Origin: Pseudomonadota bacterium
GTDB taxonomy: Bacteria > Pseudomonadota > Alphaproteobacteria > Acetobacterales > Acetobacteraceae
Assembly: GCA_021818505.1 (NCBI GenBank)
Contig: JAKADX010000029.1
Coordinates: 1-52,126 of the forward strand
DNA: 52,126 nt
Direction: 5' to 3'
The translations under genes were made by a program, and so were the position numbers. Position 1 is the stretch's first letter. Each line of letters begins with the position of its first letter. Positions 19,294-31,209 of the stretch are shown here, piece by piece. Below the pieces are notes generated by a model. That model saw only the letters and a list, made by a program, of their open reading frames with translations. It searched no databases and was not told where the DNA came from.

Positions 19294-19973
19294 CGCGTGG
19301 CGGCCCCGGCTTTGGTATCCTCGATATGCTGGCCGGTCTTTGCCCAGTCGGCGAGGAACGACGCCAAACCCTTGTCGGTCAGCGGATGGTTGAACAGGCT
19401 GCGCAGCACCGCCGGAGGCAGGGTCGCGACATGCGCGCCGAGCCTCGCGGCGGTGGTCACGTGCAGCGGGTTGCGCACGCTCGCCACCAGAACTTCGGTG
19501 CGGAAGTTGTCGTAATTGCTGTAGATCTGCACGATGTCGGCGATCAGTTCCATGCCGTCGTGGTCGATGTCGTCCAGCCGGCCGACGAAGGGGCTGATGA
19601 AGGTGGCACCCGCCTTTGCCGCCAGGATCGCCTGGGCGGCGGAGAAGCACAGCGTCACGTTGACCATGGCGCCGTCCGAGGTTAGGGCCTTGCAGGCCCG
19701 CAGTCCGTCGGGGGTGAGCGGCACCTTGATGGTGACGTTGCGGGCGATGCGGCGCAGCACGGCGGCTTCGCGCATGATGTGGTCGTATTCGGTGGCGGCC
19801 ACCTCCGCGCTGACCGGCCCCGGCACGACGTCGCAGATTTCCGCGATGACATCGAGCATGTTGCGGCCCGATTTGGCGACCAGCGTCGGATTCGTGGTCA
19901 CGCCGTCGAGCAGCCCGGTGGCGGCGAGCGAGCGGATTTCCTGGGTATCGGCGGTATCGACGAAGAACTTCAT
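19290..19973 (-). CDS. Transaldolase / fructose-6-phosphate aldolase family
   Basis: The 227-residue protein is a short-form transaldolase (TalC/FSA type). [20 protein letters not shown] and [15 protein letters not shown] are conserved, and Lys83 in [12 protein letters not shown] is the Schiff-base lysine. [19 protein letters not shown] and [12 protein letters not shown] complete the barrel. It moves or cleaves dihydroxyacetone units in the pentose phosphate pathway; sequence alone does not separate transaldolase from FSA activity. It is the first gene of the fsa-DUF484-xerC unit and is divergent from priA. Confidence 0.93.
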   Translation of the reverse strand: MKFFVDTADTQEIRSLAATGLLDGVTTNPTLVAKSGRNMLDVIAEICDVVPGPVSAEVAATEYDHIMREAAVLRRIARNVTIKVPLTPDGLRACKALTSDGAMVNVTLCFSAAQAILAAKAGATFISPFVGRLDDIDHDGMELIADIVQIYSNYDNFRTEVLVASVRNPLHVTTAARLGAHVATLPPAVLRSLFNHPLTDKGLASFLADWAKTGQHIEDTKAGAATR

Positions 19974-20011
19974 GGGAGTGCGTCCCTCCGTGATGCCTCA
20001 GACCATATAGG

Positions 20012-22219
20012 ATGGCGCCGGCGGACAGAAGGCGGGCGCGGACCGACGCGGTGGCGGTGCGGCGCGTGCCGGTGCTGCTGCCCTACCCGTTCCCCGGACC
20101 GTTCGACTACGCGGTGCCGCCAGGCATGGTGCCCGAGCCGGGCGATCTGGTGCTCGCGCCGCTGAACCGGCGGGAGTCGGTCGGCGTGGTATGGGACGGC
20201 GCGCCCGACGCCGCCCTGCCGGAGTCGCGGCTGAAGCCGTTGACCGCAATCCTGGACGCGCCGCGGATGCGCGCCGACCTGCGCCGGCTGGTGGACTGGA
20301 TCGCCGCCTATACGCTCGCCGCCCCCGGCGAGGTGCTGGCGATGGCGCTGCGGTTGAACGCTCTGCGCCCGGAGTCGGCGCCGATCGGCTGGCAGATCGC
20401 CGACACGATCCCGTCCGAGCATCGCCTGACGGAGGCGCGGCGGCGGGTGCTGGCCGCCCTCGCCGAGGGGCCACGCGGCGGGGCCGAGCTGGCGCGCGCG
20501 GCGGGCGTCTCCTCCGGCGTGATCCGCGGCATGGCCGATGCTGGCCTGATCGTGGCGATCACGCTGCCCCCGCGCGCCCCCTTCGCCCGCCCGGACCCCG
20601 ACCATCCCGGTCCGGTGCTTTCCGTCGAGCAGCAGGGCGCCGCCGGCGCACTGCGCCAGGCCGTGGCCGCGCGGGCGTTCTCGGTCACGCTGCTCGACGG
20701 CGTCACAGGCTCAGGCAAGACCGAGGTGTATCTGGAGGCAGTCGCCGCCTGCCTCCGCGCAGGCCGGCAGGCGCTGGTGCTGCTGCCGGAGATCGCGCTC
20801 TCCTCGCAATGGTTGGAGCGGTTCGAGCGCCGGTTCGCCGTCGCCCCCGCCGTCTGGCATTCCGATCTGTCGTCGCGTACGCGCCGGATCACCTGGCGAG
20901 CGGTGGCGGCGGGGACGGCGCCGGTCGTGGTCGGCGCCCGCTCGGCGCTGTTCCTGCCCTTCCCCGACCTCGGCCTGGTGGTGATCGACGAGGAGCACGA
21001 GACCGCGTTCAAGCAGGAGGAGGGCGTGGTCTATCACGCCCGCGACATGGCGGTGGTGCGCGCGCGGCTGTGCGGCGCGCCGGCGGTGCTGGTCTCGGCG
21101 ACGCCGAGCCTGGAGACGATGGCCAACGTGGAGGCCGGCCGCTACCGCCGGCTGCACCTGCCCTCCCGCCACGCCGGCGCGGCGCTGCCGACGGTGCGGC
21201 TGATCGACCTGCGCGACGCGCCGCCCGAGCGCGGGCGGTTCCTCTCCCCGCCGCTGATCGCGGCGATCCAGGCCGCGTTCGCGCGCGGCGAGCAGGCGAT
21301 GCTGTTCCTCAACCGCCGCGGCTACGCGCCGCTGACGCTGTGCCGCCACTGCGGGCATCGCATGCAGTGCCCGAACTGCACCGCCTGGCTGGTCGAGCAC
21401 CGCGTGCGCAAACAGTTGCAGTGCCACCATTGCGGCCATGCCGAACCGATCCCGCCCGCCTGCCCGGTCTGCGGCGCCGAAGCGAGCCTGACGCCGGTCG
21501 GCCCAGGCGTGGAGCGCATCACCGAGGAAGCCGCCGCGACTTTCCCCGCCGCGCGCCGGCTGGTGATGGCGAGCGACACGATCCCCGGCCCGCACGCGGC
21601 GGCGGAGGCGGCGCACGCGATCGCGGCACGCGAGATCGACCTGATCATCGGCACACAGATCGTTGCCAAGGGCTGGCATTTCCCCCACTTGACAGTGGTC
21701 GGCGTGGTCGATGCCGATCTGGGGCTGGCGGGTGGGGATCTGCGCGCCGCGGAACGCACGGTGCAACTGCTGCACCAAGTTGCCGGCCGCGCCGGCCGCG
21801 CCGAGGCGCCGGGCGAGGTGCTGCTGCAGACCTTCGACCCGGCCCACCCCGTGATGCAGGCATTGCTGGCCGGCGACCTCGCCCGTTTCCTGGCACAGGA
21901 AGCGGCGCAGCGCCGGCCCGGCCACTGGCCGCCCTACGGCCGGCTCGCCGCCCTGATCGTCAGCGCCGAGTCGGCCGAGGCGGCCGACGGCACGGCCCGC
22001 GACCTCGCCCGCGCCGCGCCGCGTGGCGAGGGCATCGCCGTCCTCGGACCCGCCCCGGCGCCGCTGGCGATTCTGCGCGGGCGGCACCGCCGGCGGCTGC
22101 TGCTCAAGACCCGGCGCGACATCGCGGTGCAACCCTTGTTGCGATCGTGGCTCGAAAAGGTTCAACCGCGCGGTGCAACCCGCATCGACGTGGACGTGGA
22201 CCCGATGAGTTTCCTCTGA
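20012..22219 (+). CDS. priA: Primosomal protein N' (replication restart helicase PriA)
   Basis: The 735-residue protein has the PriA 3'-DNA-binding domain at the start (VPVLLPYPFPGPFDYAVPPG). Walker A is in DGVTGSGKTEVYL at about 230-242 and the DEEH box is at about 325. It has HARDMAVVRARL and paired zinc-binding Cys clusters CRHCGHRMQCPNC and CHHCGH...CPVCG at about 443-490. The C-terminal helicase part has IGTQIVAKGWHFPHLT and QVAGRAGRAE. It reloads the replisome at stalled forks. It is divergent from the transaldolase gene. Confidence 0.96.
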   Translation: MAPADRRRARTDAVAVRRVPVLLPYPFPGPFDYAVPPGMVPEPGDLVLAPLNRRESVGVVWDGAPDAALPESRLKPLTAILDAPRMRADLRRLVDWIAAYTLAAPGEVLAMALRLNALRPESAPIGWQIADTIPSEHRLTEARRRVLAALAEGPRGGAELARAAGVSSGVIRGMADAGLIVAITLPPRAPFARPDPDHPGPVLSVEQQGAAGALRQAVAARAFSVTLLDGVTGSGKTEVYLEAVAACLRAGRQALVLLPEIALSSQWLERFERRFAVAPAVWHSDLSSRTRRITWRAVAAGTAPVVVGARSALFLPFPDLGLVVIDEEHETAFKQEEGVVYHARDMAVVRARLCGAPAVLVSATPSLETMANVEAGRYRRLHLPSRHAGAALPTVRLIDLRDAPPERGRFLSPPLIAAIQAAFARGEQAMLFLNRRGYAPLTLCRHCGHRMQCPNCTAWLVEHRVRKQLQCHHCGHAEPIPPACPVCGAEASLTPVGPGVERITEEAAATFPAARRLVMASDTIPGPHAAAEAAHAIAAREIDLIIGTQIVAKGWHFPHLTVVGVVDADLGLAGGDLRAAERTVQLLHQVAGRAGRAEAPGEVLLQTFDPAHPVMQALLAGDLARFLAQEAAQRRPGHWPPYGRLAALIVSAESAEAADGTARDLARAAPRGEGIAVLGPAPAPLAILRGRHRRRLLLKTRRDIAVQPLLRSWLEKVQPRGATRIDVDVDPMSFL

Positions 22220-22241
22220 CTTGACCGAGCCTCGACTTGAC

Positions 22242-22260
22242 CTAAGTCCATTAAACTTAG
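22242..22260. promoter_or_regulatory. Inverted repeat at the Phd/VapC promoter
   Basis: CTAAGT (22242-22247) and ACTTAG (22255-22260) are perfect arms with a 7-base spacer, 17 bp before the antitoxin start. Two TTGACC hexamers at 22221 and 22237 lie just upstream and could be -35 boxes. The position suits an operator for autoregulation by the antitoxin or the complex. Confidence 0.45.
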
Positions 22261-22276
22261 TCCACAGGAGCCAGCG

Positions 22277-22525
22277 ATGCGCACGGTCAATATCCACGAG
22301 GCCAAGACCCATCTGTCCCGCCTCATAGAGCAGGCAGTGAAGGGTGAGCCGTTCATCATCGCCAAGGCGGGCAAGCCGATGGTCAAGGTAGAGGCGCTCG
22401 AATCGCCCGACGTGAAGGCGAAGCGCCGGATCGGCTTTCTCAAGGGCGTTGTAACGGTTCCCGACGACTTCGATGAGATTGGTCGCGAGGAAATCGAGCG
22501 GATGTTCTATGGCGAAGAACGGTGA
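22277..22525 (+). CDS. Phd/YefM-family antitoxin
   Basis: The 82-residue protein begins MRTVNIHEAKTHLSRLIEQA and has GEPFIIAKAGKPMVKVEAL, the Phd/YefM DNA-binding fold. The tail DDFDEIGREEIERMFYGEER is the toxin-binding part. A ribosome binding site ACAGGAGCCAGCG precedes the ATG. The stop overlaps the GTG start of the PIN toxin (GTGA), the classic antitoxin-toxin coupling. Confidence 0.93.
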   Translation: MRTVNIHEAKTHLSRLIEQAVKGEPFIIAKAGKPMVKVEALESPDVKAKRRIGFLKGVVTVPDDFDEIGREEIERMFYGEER

Positions 22526-22908
22526 AACTTCTGCTCGACACTCATTTGCTGCTATGGATCGTGAGCGATTCGCCGCGCCTGCCTGCGGCGGCGCGTGAGG
22601 CCGTCGAGGACTCCCGGGCCGAGGTGCTGTTCAGCGTCGCGAGCATTTGGGAAGTCGCGATCAAGATCAGACTGCGGCAGGCGGATATGCGATGGGAAGC
22701 TACGGTCCTGCGGCGTGGCCTGTTGGAGAATGGCTTCGGCGAAGTGCCGATCACCGGGGAGCACACGCTCGGGATCGCGACGCTGCCGTCGATCCACAAG
22801 GACCCGTTCGATCGCATCCTGCTCGCCCAGGCGATGGCCGATGGCATCCTGCTTCTGACCTCCGACCCCCTGCTCGCCCGCTATCCGGCCCCGGTACGCC
22901 TCGTCTGA
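22522..22908 (+). CDS. PIN-domain toxin, VapC type
   Basis: The 128-residue protein has the acidic PIN residues Asp6 (MKLLLDTH), Glu44 (ASIWEVAIK), Asp97 (HKDPFDRILLAQA) and Asp115 (LLTSDPLL). These bind Mg2+ for RNA cleavage. It starts with GTG inside the antitoxin stop. The cognate antitoxin inhibits the nuclease. The pair sits between priA and the ATP synthase genes, probably as an independent transcription unit. Confidence 0.93.
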   Translation: MKLLLDTHLLLWIVSDSPRLPAAAREAVEDSRAEVLFSVASIWEVAIKIRLRQADMRWEATVLRRGLLENGFGEVPITGEHTLGIATLPSIHKDPFDRILLAQAMADGILLLTSDPLLARYPAPVRLV

Positions 22909-22915
22909 ACCCGTG

Positions 22916-22944
22916 TTGCGCGCCAAATAAGCCCATGCTAGACG
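22916..22944 (+). promoter_or_regulatory. Candidate promoter of the ATP synthase cluster
   Basis: TTGCGC (22916-22921), a 17-base spacer and TAGACG (22939-22944, within GCTAGACG) resemble a sigma70-type promoter. It lies about 80 bp upstream of the atpH start and is the only such pair I saw in that gap. Confidence 0.3.
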
Positions 22945-23026
22945 CCGCGCCGCCGCGCGATCCCCCGCGCGGCGCATCGTCCGGTCGCGTCCGCGGGCGC
23001 TGCGTAACCAGCATGGAACCCTGCAC

Positions 23027-23596
23027 GTGGCCTCTGGCGGCACGACAGTCTCATCCGGTGGCGGGCTGACCCAACGCTATGCCGCCGCCCTCTACGCGCT
23101 GGCCGAAGACCAGCACGCGCTCGACACCGTCGTGGATCAGATGGAGACGCTCGGGCGGACGATCGACGCCAGCGCCGACCTGCGCCGGTTGCTCGACAGC
23201 CCGCTGATCGATGTGCAGGCTGCGCAGCGTGCCGTGCGCGCCGTGCTGGCCAGCGAAGGCTTCGGCAAACTGGTGCAGGACTTCGCCAGCGTCGTCGTCA
23301 CGAACCGGCGCCAGCGCCAGCTGCGCGCGATGGTGAGCGCGTTTGCCCAACTGGTCGCCGAGAAGCGCGGCATCCAGGTCGCCCACGTCGTCAGCGCCCA
23401 CAGGCTGTCCGATTTGCAGGAGCAGCAGTTGCGTGCCCGGTTGATCGAAGCCGGGTACGGCAGCGTCAACATCGAAACGCAGGTCGACCCCAACCTGCTC
23501 GGCGGGCTGGTCGTACGGATCGGCGCGCGCCTCTATGATTCAAGTCTGAAATCCCGGCTGCAGCGCCTGCAGTACGCCATGAAGGGAGCCGCCTGA
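23027..23596 (+). CDS. atpH: ATP synthase F1 subunit delta
   Basis: The 189-residue protein has an N-terminal helical domain ([20 protein letters not shown]) and the conserved C-terminal signature [29 protein letters not shown]. It joins F1 to the peripheral stalk. The start is a GTG at 23027; the ATG at 23013 upstream is in another frame. It opens the atpHAGDC cluster, one base before atpA. Confidence 0.95.
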   Translation: MASGGTTVSSGGGLTQRYAAALYALAEDQHALDTVVDQMETLGRTIDASADLRRLLDSPLIDVQAAQRAVRAVLASEGFGKLVQDFASVVVTNRRQRQLRAMVSAFAQLVAEKRGIQVAHVVSAHRLSDLQEQQLRARLIEAGYGSVNIETQVDPNLLGGLVVRIGARLYDSSLKSRLQRLQYAMKGAA

Positions 23597-23597
23597 G

Positions 23598-25127
<1,530 letters not shown>

Positions 25128-25173
25128 CGCGTGGACGTGACGGCAATGATGTCGCAACGGCCGAGGCGCTGAC

Positions 25174-27526
<2,353 letters not shown>

Positions 27527-27527
<1 letters not shown>

Positions 27528-27937
27528 TGCCACTCGACCTGGAGATCGTCTCCCCCGAGCGGCTGCTGCTGTCGCGGCCGGTGGACATGGTGGTGATCCC
27601 CGCCGAGGAAGGCGACCTCGGCGCGCTGCCCAACCACGCGCCGATGATCGTGCTGCTGCGCGGCGGTCTGGTGCGGCTGTTCGAGGGCGGACAGATCATC
27701 GACCGGCTGTTCGTCTCCGGCGGCTTCGCGGAGATCACGCCGACCCGCGTGACCGTGCTGGCCGATGAGGCGATGGCGCCCACCGCCGTCTCGCGTGAGG
27801 AAGGCGAGCGGCGGTTGAAGGCGGCGCAGGAGGAATACGACCGTCTCGACAAGGCGGACGTCCCGGCGCTGGATGCGGCGATGGCGCGCATGCAGTCGGC
27901 CCGCGCGATGATCGAGGCGGCTGGCAGCGCCGCCTGA
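27527..27937 (+). CDS. atpC: ATP synthase F1 subunit epsilon
   Basis: The 136-residue protein begins LDLEIVSPERLLLSRPVDMV and has GDLGALPNHAPMIVLLRGG and FVSGGFAEITPTRVTVLAD, the beta-sandwich of epsilon. A C-terminal helical part follows. It is the last gene of the cluster; a GC-rich hairpin follows the stop. The F0 genes (atpB, E, F) are not here, as is normal in alphaproteobacteria, where they form a separate operon. Confidence 0.96.
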
Positions 27938-27957
27938 CGCCGACGGCGGCTTGATTT
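27929..27957 (+). terminator. Candidate terminator after atpC
   Basis: GCCGCC (27929-27934) and GGCGGC (27945-27950) can form a stem with a 10-base loop, followed by TTGATTT. The stem overlaps the atpC stop. The T-run is weak, so this is a candidate only. Confidence 0.4.
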
Positions 27958-27976
27958 CGCGGCAACGTGACCGCAC

Positions 27977-27996
27977 TCTAGCGGTGGTGCGCTAGA
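27977..27996. promoter_or_regulatory. Perfect inverted repeat overlapping a -10-like box upstream of the ferritin-like gene
   Basis: TCTAGCG (27977-27983) and CGCTAGA (27990-27996) are perfect 7-base arms with a 6-base spacer. The right arm overlaps TAGACT, a plausible -10 about 60 bp upstream of the ferritin-like start. This suggests an operator at the gene's own promoter. Confidence 0.4.
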
Positions 27997-28055
27997 CTCC
28001 GGGCCGTTCCCGATGCCGGGACGGCACGAGGCGGAACAGGGCACGGGCTGACGGC

Positions 28056-28895
28056 ATGAAGCACTGGCGGATCGAAGAGATCGACTGGGCGCGATTCGAT
28101 CGCGTCCGGGTCGATCCGGACATTATTCCCCTGGTCAAGGCCGCTGCGATGGTCGAGCGCAACGGCACGGATTACGCGGCCTATCTCAACGGCGTGTTCC
28201 AGGACGACCCGGCCTTCCGCGCAGCCGCCGACAACTGGGCGGTGGAGGAGGTGCAGCACGGTGACGCGCTCGGTCGCTGGGCGATGCTGGCCGATCCGGG
28301 ATGGGACTATGCGGCGGCCTTCGCCCGCTACCGTGCCGGATTCAAGATCGACGTGACTGCCGACGCCTCGATCCGCGGCTCACGAACCGGAGAGCTGATC
28401 GCCCGGTGCATGGTCGAAACGGGTACCTCCAGCTATTACTCGGCTCTCGGGGAAGCAACCGAGGAGCCAGTGCTGAAGTCGATCTGCAAACAGATCGCGG
28501 CGGACGAGTTCCGGCATTTCAAGCTGTTCTACGACCACATGCGCCGATATCTGGCGCGGGAGAACTTGTCCTTCGTGCAGCGGCTGCGTATCGCCGCGGG
28601 GCGCATCACCGAGAGCGAGGACGACGAACTCGCCTTCGCCTTCCACTGCGGCAACGAGTCGCCCGCGCAAGCCTATGACCACGCCCGTTGCCTCGCCGCC
28701 TATATGGGCGGGGCAATGGCGTTCTATCGGTTCCGTCATGTCGAGCGCGGCATGGGCATGATCTTCAAGGCGGTCGGCCTGCCGCCGCGGGGCCGGCTGT
28801 CGGACGTTTCGGCGCGGCTGGCCTGGCAATTGATCCAGCGCCGGCAGCGCCGCTTCGCCCAACGTAGCGCCGCTCTCCTCGCCACGGCGGCCTGA
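28056..28895 (+). CDS. Ferritin-like diiron protein
   Basis: The 279-residue helical protein shows the diiron ligand pattern: Glu34, Glu64/65 and His68 in VEEVQHGD, Glu121, and Glu151 with His154 in ADEFRHFKLF. The ExxH pairs match the ferritin-like superfamily, closest in style to acyl-ACP desaturases and similar oxidases. No signal peptide or membrane span is seen. The C-terminal third (RGRLSDVSARLAWQLIQRRQRR) is basic. It is not in the atp operon: a hairpin and a promoter-like inverted repeat separate it. A role in oxygen-dependent chemistry or iron handling is inferred; the substrate is unknown. Confidence 0.8.
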   Translation: MKHWRIEEIDWARFDRVRVDPDIIPLVKAAAMVERNGTDYAAYLNGVFQDDPAFRAAADNWAVEEVQHGDALGRWAMLADPGWDYAAAFARYRAGFKIDVTADASIRGSRTGELIARCMVETGTSSYYSALGEATEEPVLKSICKQIAADEFRHFKLFYDHMRRYLARENLSFVQRLRIAAGRITESEDDELAFAFHCGNESPAQAYDHARCLAAYMGGAMAFYRFRHVERGMGMIFKAVGLPPRGRLSDVSARLAWQLIQRRQRRFAQRSAALLATAA

Positions 28896-28901
28896 CGCGC
28901 G

Positions 28902-29303
28902 CTATCGCGGCGCGGCGGCGGCGACGCTGCGTTCGTAGTCGAGGAAGGCGCGCATCATGGCGCGATAGGTCGCCTCCGCGACCGCGGGCGGCAGTCCGTC
29001 GGCCGCGGCCAGTCGCATCGCCCGCTGCACCACCGCCTCCGCCCGCGCCGGTGCCTCGACACTGGCCGGGTCCTTCTTGAAGCGCGCCGCCTCGTGGACG
29101 TACTGGCCGCGCTCGGCCAGGAGCCGCACGATCTGGCGGTCGATCCGGTCGATATTGGCGCGCACCTCGCCCAACGTACGGCAGCACTTGCCGCCATCGA
29201 CCGAGGGCGACCCCCAATAGGCCTGCTGGTCGGCCCCCGGCTCCGCCGCCGCGGCGGGAAGCGCGAGGGCGAGTGCGAACGCGACTCCGGCGGATGCACG
29301 CAT
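28902..29303 (-). CDS. Exported chorismate mutase (AroQ fold)
   Basis: The 133-residue protein starts with a clear signal peptide, MRASAGVAFALALALPAAAA, cleaved near AAA-EPG. A compact AroQ domain follows: EVRANIDRIDRQIVRLLAER, YVHEAARFKKDPASV and the C-terminal helix ATYRAMMRAFLDYE. Arg and Lys residues at the expected helix positions are present. Chorismate mutase converts chorismate to prephenate. A periplasmic form is outside the cytoplasmic shikimate pathway, so its role is unclear. It converges on the ferritin-like gene with a 6-bp gap. Confidence 0.85.
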   Translation of the reverse strand: MRASAGVAFALALALPAAAAEPGADQQAYWGSPSVDGGKCCRTLGEVRANIDRIDRQIVRLLAERGQYVHEAARFKKDPASVEAPARAEAVVQRAMRLAAADGLPPAVAEATYRAMMRAFLDYERSVAAAAPR

Positions 29304-29314
29304 GTCCCCCTCGC

Positions 29315-30100
29315 CTACCCGTTCAACTCATGCGCCATCACGCCCATCCCGGCCGTCAGCCCGCCATCGACGACCAGATTGGCGCCGTTGACGAACGCCG
29401 CCTCGTCGGAGGCGAGAAAGCAGATGGCGGCGGCAATGTCCTCCGGCCTGCCAACGCGACCGACCGGATACCAGCGCGCGAGCTTCTCGAAGATCGCCGG
29501 GTCACGCTGCTGACGCGCCGTCCAGGACGGGTTGGCGGTGCGGACCGAGCCGGGGCTCACCATATTCGTCCGCACTCCGCGAGGCCCGGCCTCCACCGCC
29601 AGCGAGCGCGTGAGGCTCAGCAGGCCGGCCTTGGCGGCGCTGTAAGCGGGGTTGCCGAAATACATCAGCGCATTGACCGAGCCGATATTGACGATGGCGC
29701 CGCGCCCCTGCGTCGTCATCGGCGCCAGCACCTTGCGCGCGAACAGAAAGGCACCCCGCAGCGTCACGGCGAACTCGCGGTCCCAGTCGGCGGGCGCGCA
29801 GTCGGCGAGGGTCGATCGCGTCGTCAGCGCCGCGTTGTTCACCAACACATCGACCGCGCCGAACCGCGCCACGGCGAGCGCCACCGCGGCGCCGACGGCC
29901 TCCTCGTCGGTCACCGAGCCAACGCTTGCCATCGCCTGCCCTCCGGCCCCGACAATGGCCGCGACGCAACGTTCGGCCCTCGCCGCGTCGATGTCGTTGA
30001 CCACAACCGCCGCGCCCTCGGCGGCCAGGCGCTGGGCGGTGGCGCCGCCGATGCCCTCCCCGCCCCCGGTCACGATCGCCACCCGTCCGCGGAATCGCAT
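29315..30100 (-). CDS. Short-chain dehydrogenase/reductase
   Basis: The 261-residue SDR starts at the ATG at 30100. It has the NAD(P) motif VTGGGEGIGGATAQRLA (residues about 10-26), VNDID after beta-2, which favours NAD(H), NNAALTTRS, the catalytic Ser in IVNIGSVNAL and YSAAKAGLLSL with Tyr and Lys. It is an oxidoreductase acting on a hydroxy or keto group; the substrate is not predictable. It is 11 bp upstream of the chorismate mutase gene on the same strand and is divergent from the agmatinase-like gene. Confidence 0.92.
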   Translation of the reverse strand: MRFRGRVAIVTGGGEGIGGATAQRLAAEGAAVVVNDIDAARAERCVAAIVGAGGQAMASVGSVTDEEAVGAAVALAVARFGAVDVLVNNAALTTRSTLADCAPADWDREFAVTLRGAFLFARKVLAPMTTQGRGAIVNIGSVNALMYFGNPAYSAAKAGLLSLTRSLAVEAGPRGVRTNMVSPGSVRTANPSWTARQQRDPAIFEKLARWYPVGRVGRPEDIAAAICFLASDEAAFVNGANLVVDGGLTAGMGVMAHELNG

Positions 30101-30168
30101 CGTCGCTTGCCCCCATGCAGTGCCCCGCGGGATAACGCGGGCGGCACTGGCATGGAAAGAGGCCGGCG

Positions 30169-31209
30169 ATGATCGATCCTGGGAAACTGGCGGCGTGGCG
30201 CGAGCGATTCTCCAACGATCGGCCGCACCAGACGGAGGACGCGAACTTCCGCAAGGCGGCGGCACTCGGCTTCAAGGACGCCGGACGCCGGGCCCTGCCC
30301 TATTCCGGCATCCCGACGCTGCTGACCGCGCCGTATCGCCCCGATGCGCCCGATCTGTCGGATTTCGGCGGGTTGCAGGCAGCGCTGATCGGCGTGCCGA
30401 TGGACCTCGCCGTGACCAATCGCGCCGGCGCGCGACTCGGGCCGCGGGCGATCCGCAATGTCGAGCGCATCGGGCCGTTCCACCATGCGCTCAAGCTCGC
30501 GCCGATGGCCGAGCTGCGCACCGCCGATGTGGGCGACGTACCATTCCGCAGCCGCTTCAGCCTCGAACAGAGTCTGGATGACATCGAGGCGTTCATGACC
30601 CGCGTTATCGCGGCCGGCGTGCGGCCTCTGTCGGCAGGCGGCGACCATTCGATTAGCTACCCGATCCTGCGTGCGGTCGGACGCGGGCGGCCGGTGGGAC
30701 TGGTGCATATCGACGCACATTGCGACACCAGTGGCGTCTATGACGGCAGCCGCTTCCACCACGGCGGCCCGTTCCGCCAGGCGGTGCTGGACGGCGTGCT
30801 CGACCCCGAGCGCACCATCCAGATCGGCATCCGCGGCGGCGGCGAATATCTGTGGGAGTTCTCTTTCGAGACCGGCATGACGGTGATCCACGCCGACGAG
30901 GTGGACGCAATGGGCATCGAACGCGTCGTCGCGCGGGCGCGGCAGGTCGTCGGCGAGGCGCCCTTCTACGTCTCCTTCGACGTGGACGGCATCGACCCCG
31001 CCTTCACCCCGGGCACCGGCACGCCCGAGGTCGGCGGACTGACGCCGCGGGAGGCGCAGCGCATCCTGCGGGGACTTGCCGGGCTGAACGTGGTCGGCGG
31101 CGACGTGGTGGAAGTGGCGCCGCAATACGACGCCACGACCGTCACGGCGCAGATCGGCGCGCAGATGATGTTCGAGATCCTGGCGCTGCTGGCGCTGGCC
31201 CCGCGCTAG
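30169..31209 (+). CDS. Agmatinase-family ureohydrolase (guanidino acid hydrolase-like)
   Basis: The 346-residue protein carries the Mn-binding motifs of the ureohydrolase family: AGGDHSISYP, HIDAHCDT and SFDVDGIDPAFTPGTGTPE. The N-terminal extension of about 60 residues (SGIPTLLTAPYRPD) resembles guanidinobutyrase and guanidinopropionase rather than the shorter E. coli SpeB. It hydrolyses a guanidino group to urea and an amine; agmatine to putrescine is one option. It converges with a polyamine-type importer, which fits polyamine or guanidino-compound use. The substrate assignment needs biochemistry. Confidence 0.9.
   Translation: MIDPGKLAAWRERFSNDRPHQTEDANFRKAAALGFKDAGRRALPYSGIPTLLTAPYRPDAPDLSDFGGLQAALIGVPMDLAVTNRAGARLGPRAIRNVERIGPFHHALKLAPMAELRTADVGDVPFRSRFSLEQSLDDIEAFMTRVIAAGVRPLSAGGDHSISYPILRAVGRGRPVGLVHIDAHCDTSGVYDGSRFHHGGPFRQAVLDGVLDPERTIQIGIRGGGEYLWEFSFETGMTVIHADEVDAMGIERVVARARQVVGEAPFYVSFDVDGIDPAFTPGTGTPEVGGLTPREAQRILRGLAGLNVVGGDVVEVAPQYDATTVTAQIGAQMMFEILALLALAPR

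Noticed and set aside
20191-22224. A 677-residue plus-strand frame inside priA
   Set aside because: Frame-shifted relative to a complete PriA with all motifs; it is Arg/Pro-rich and lacks any motif.
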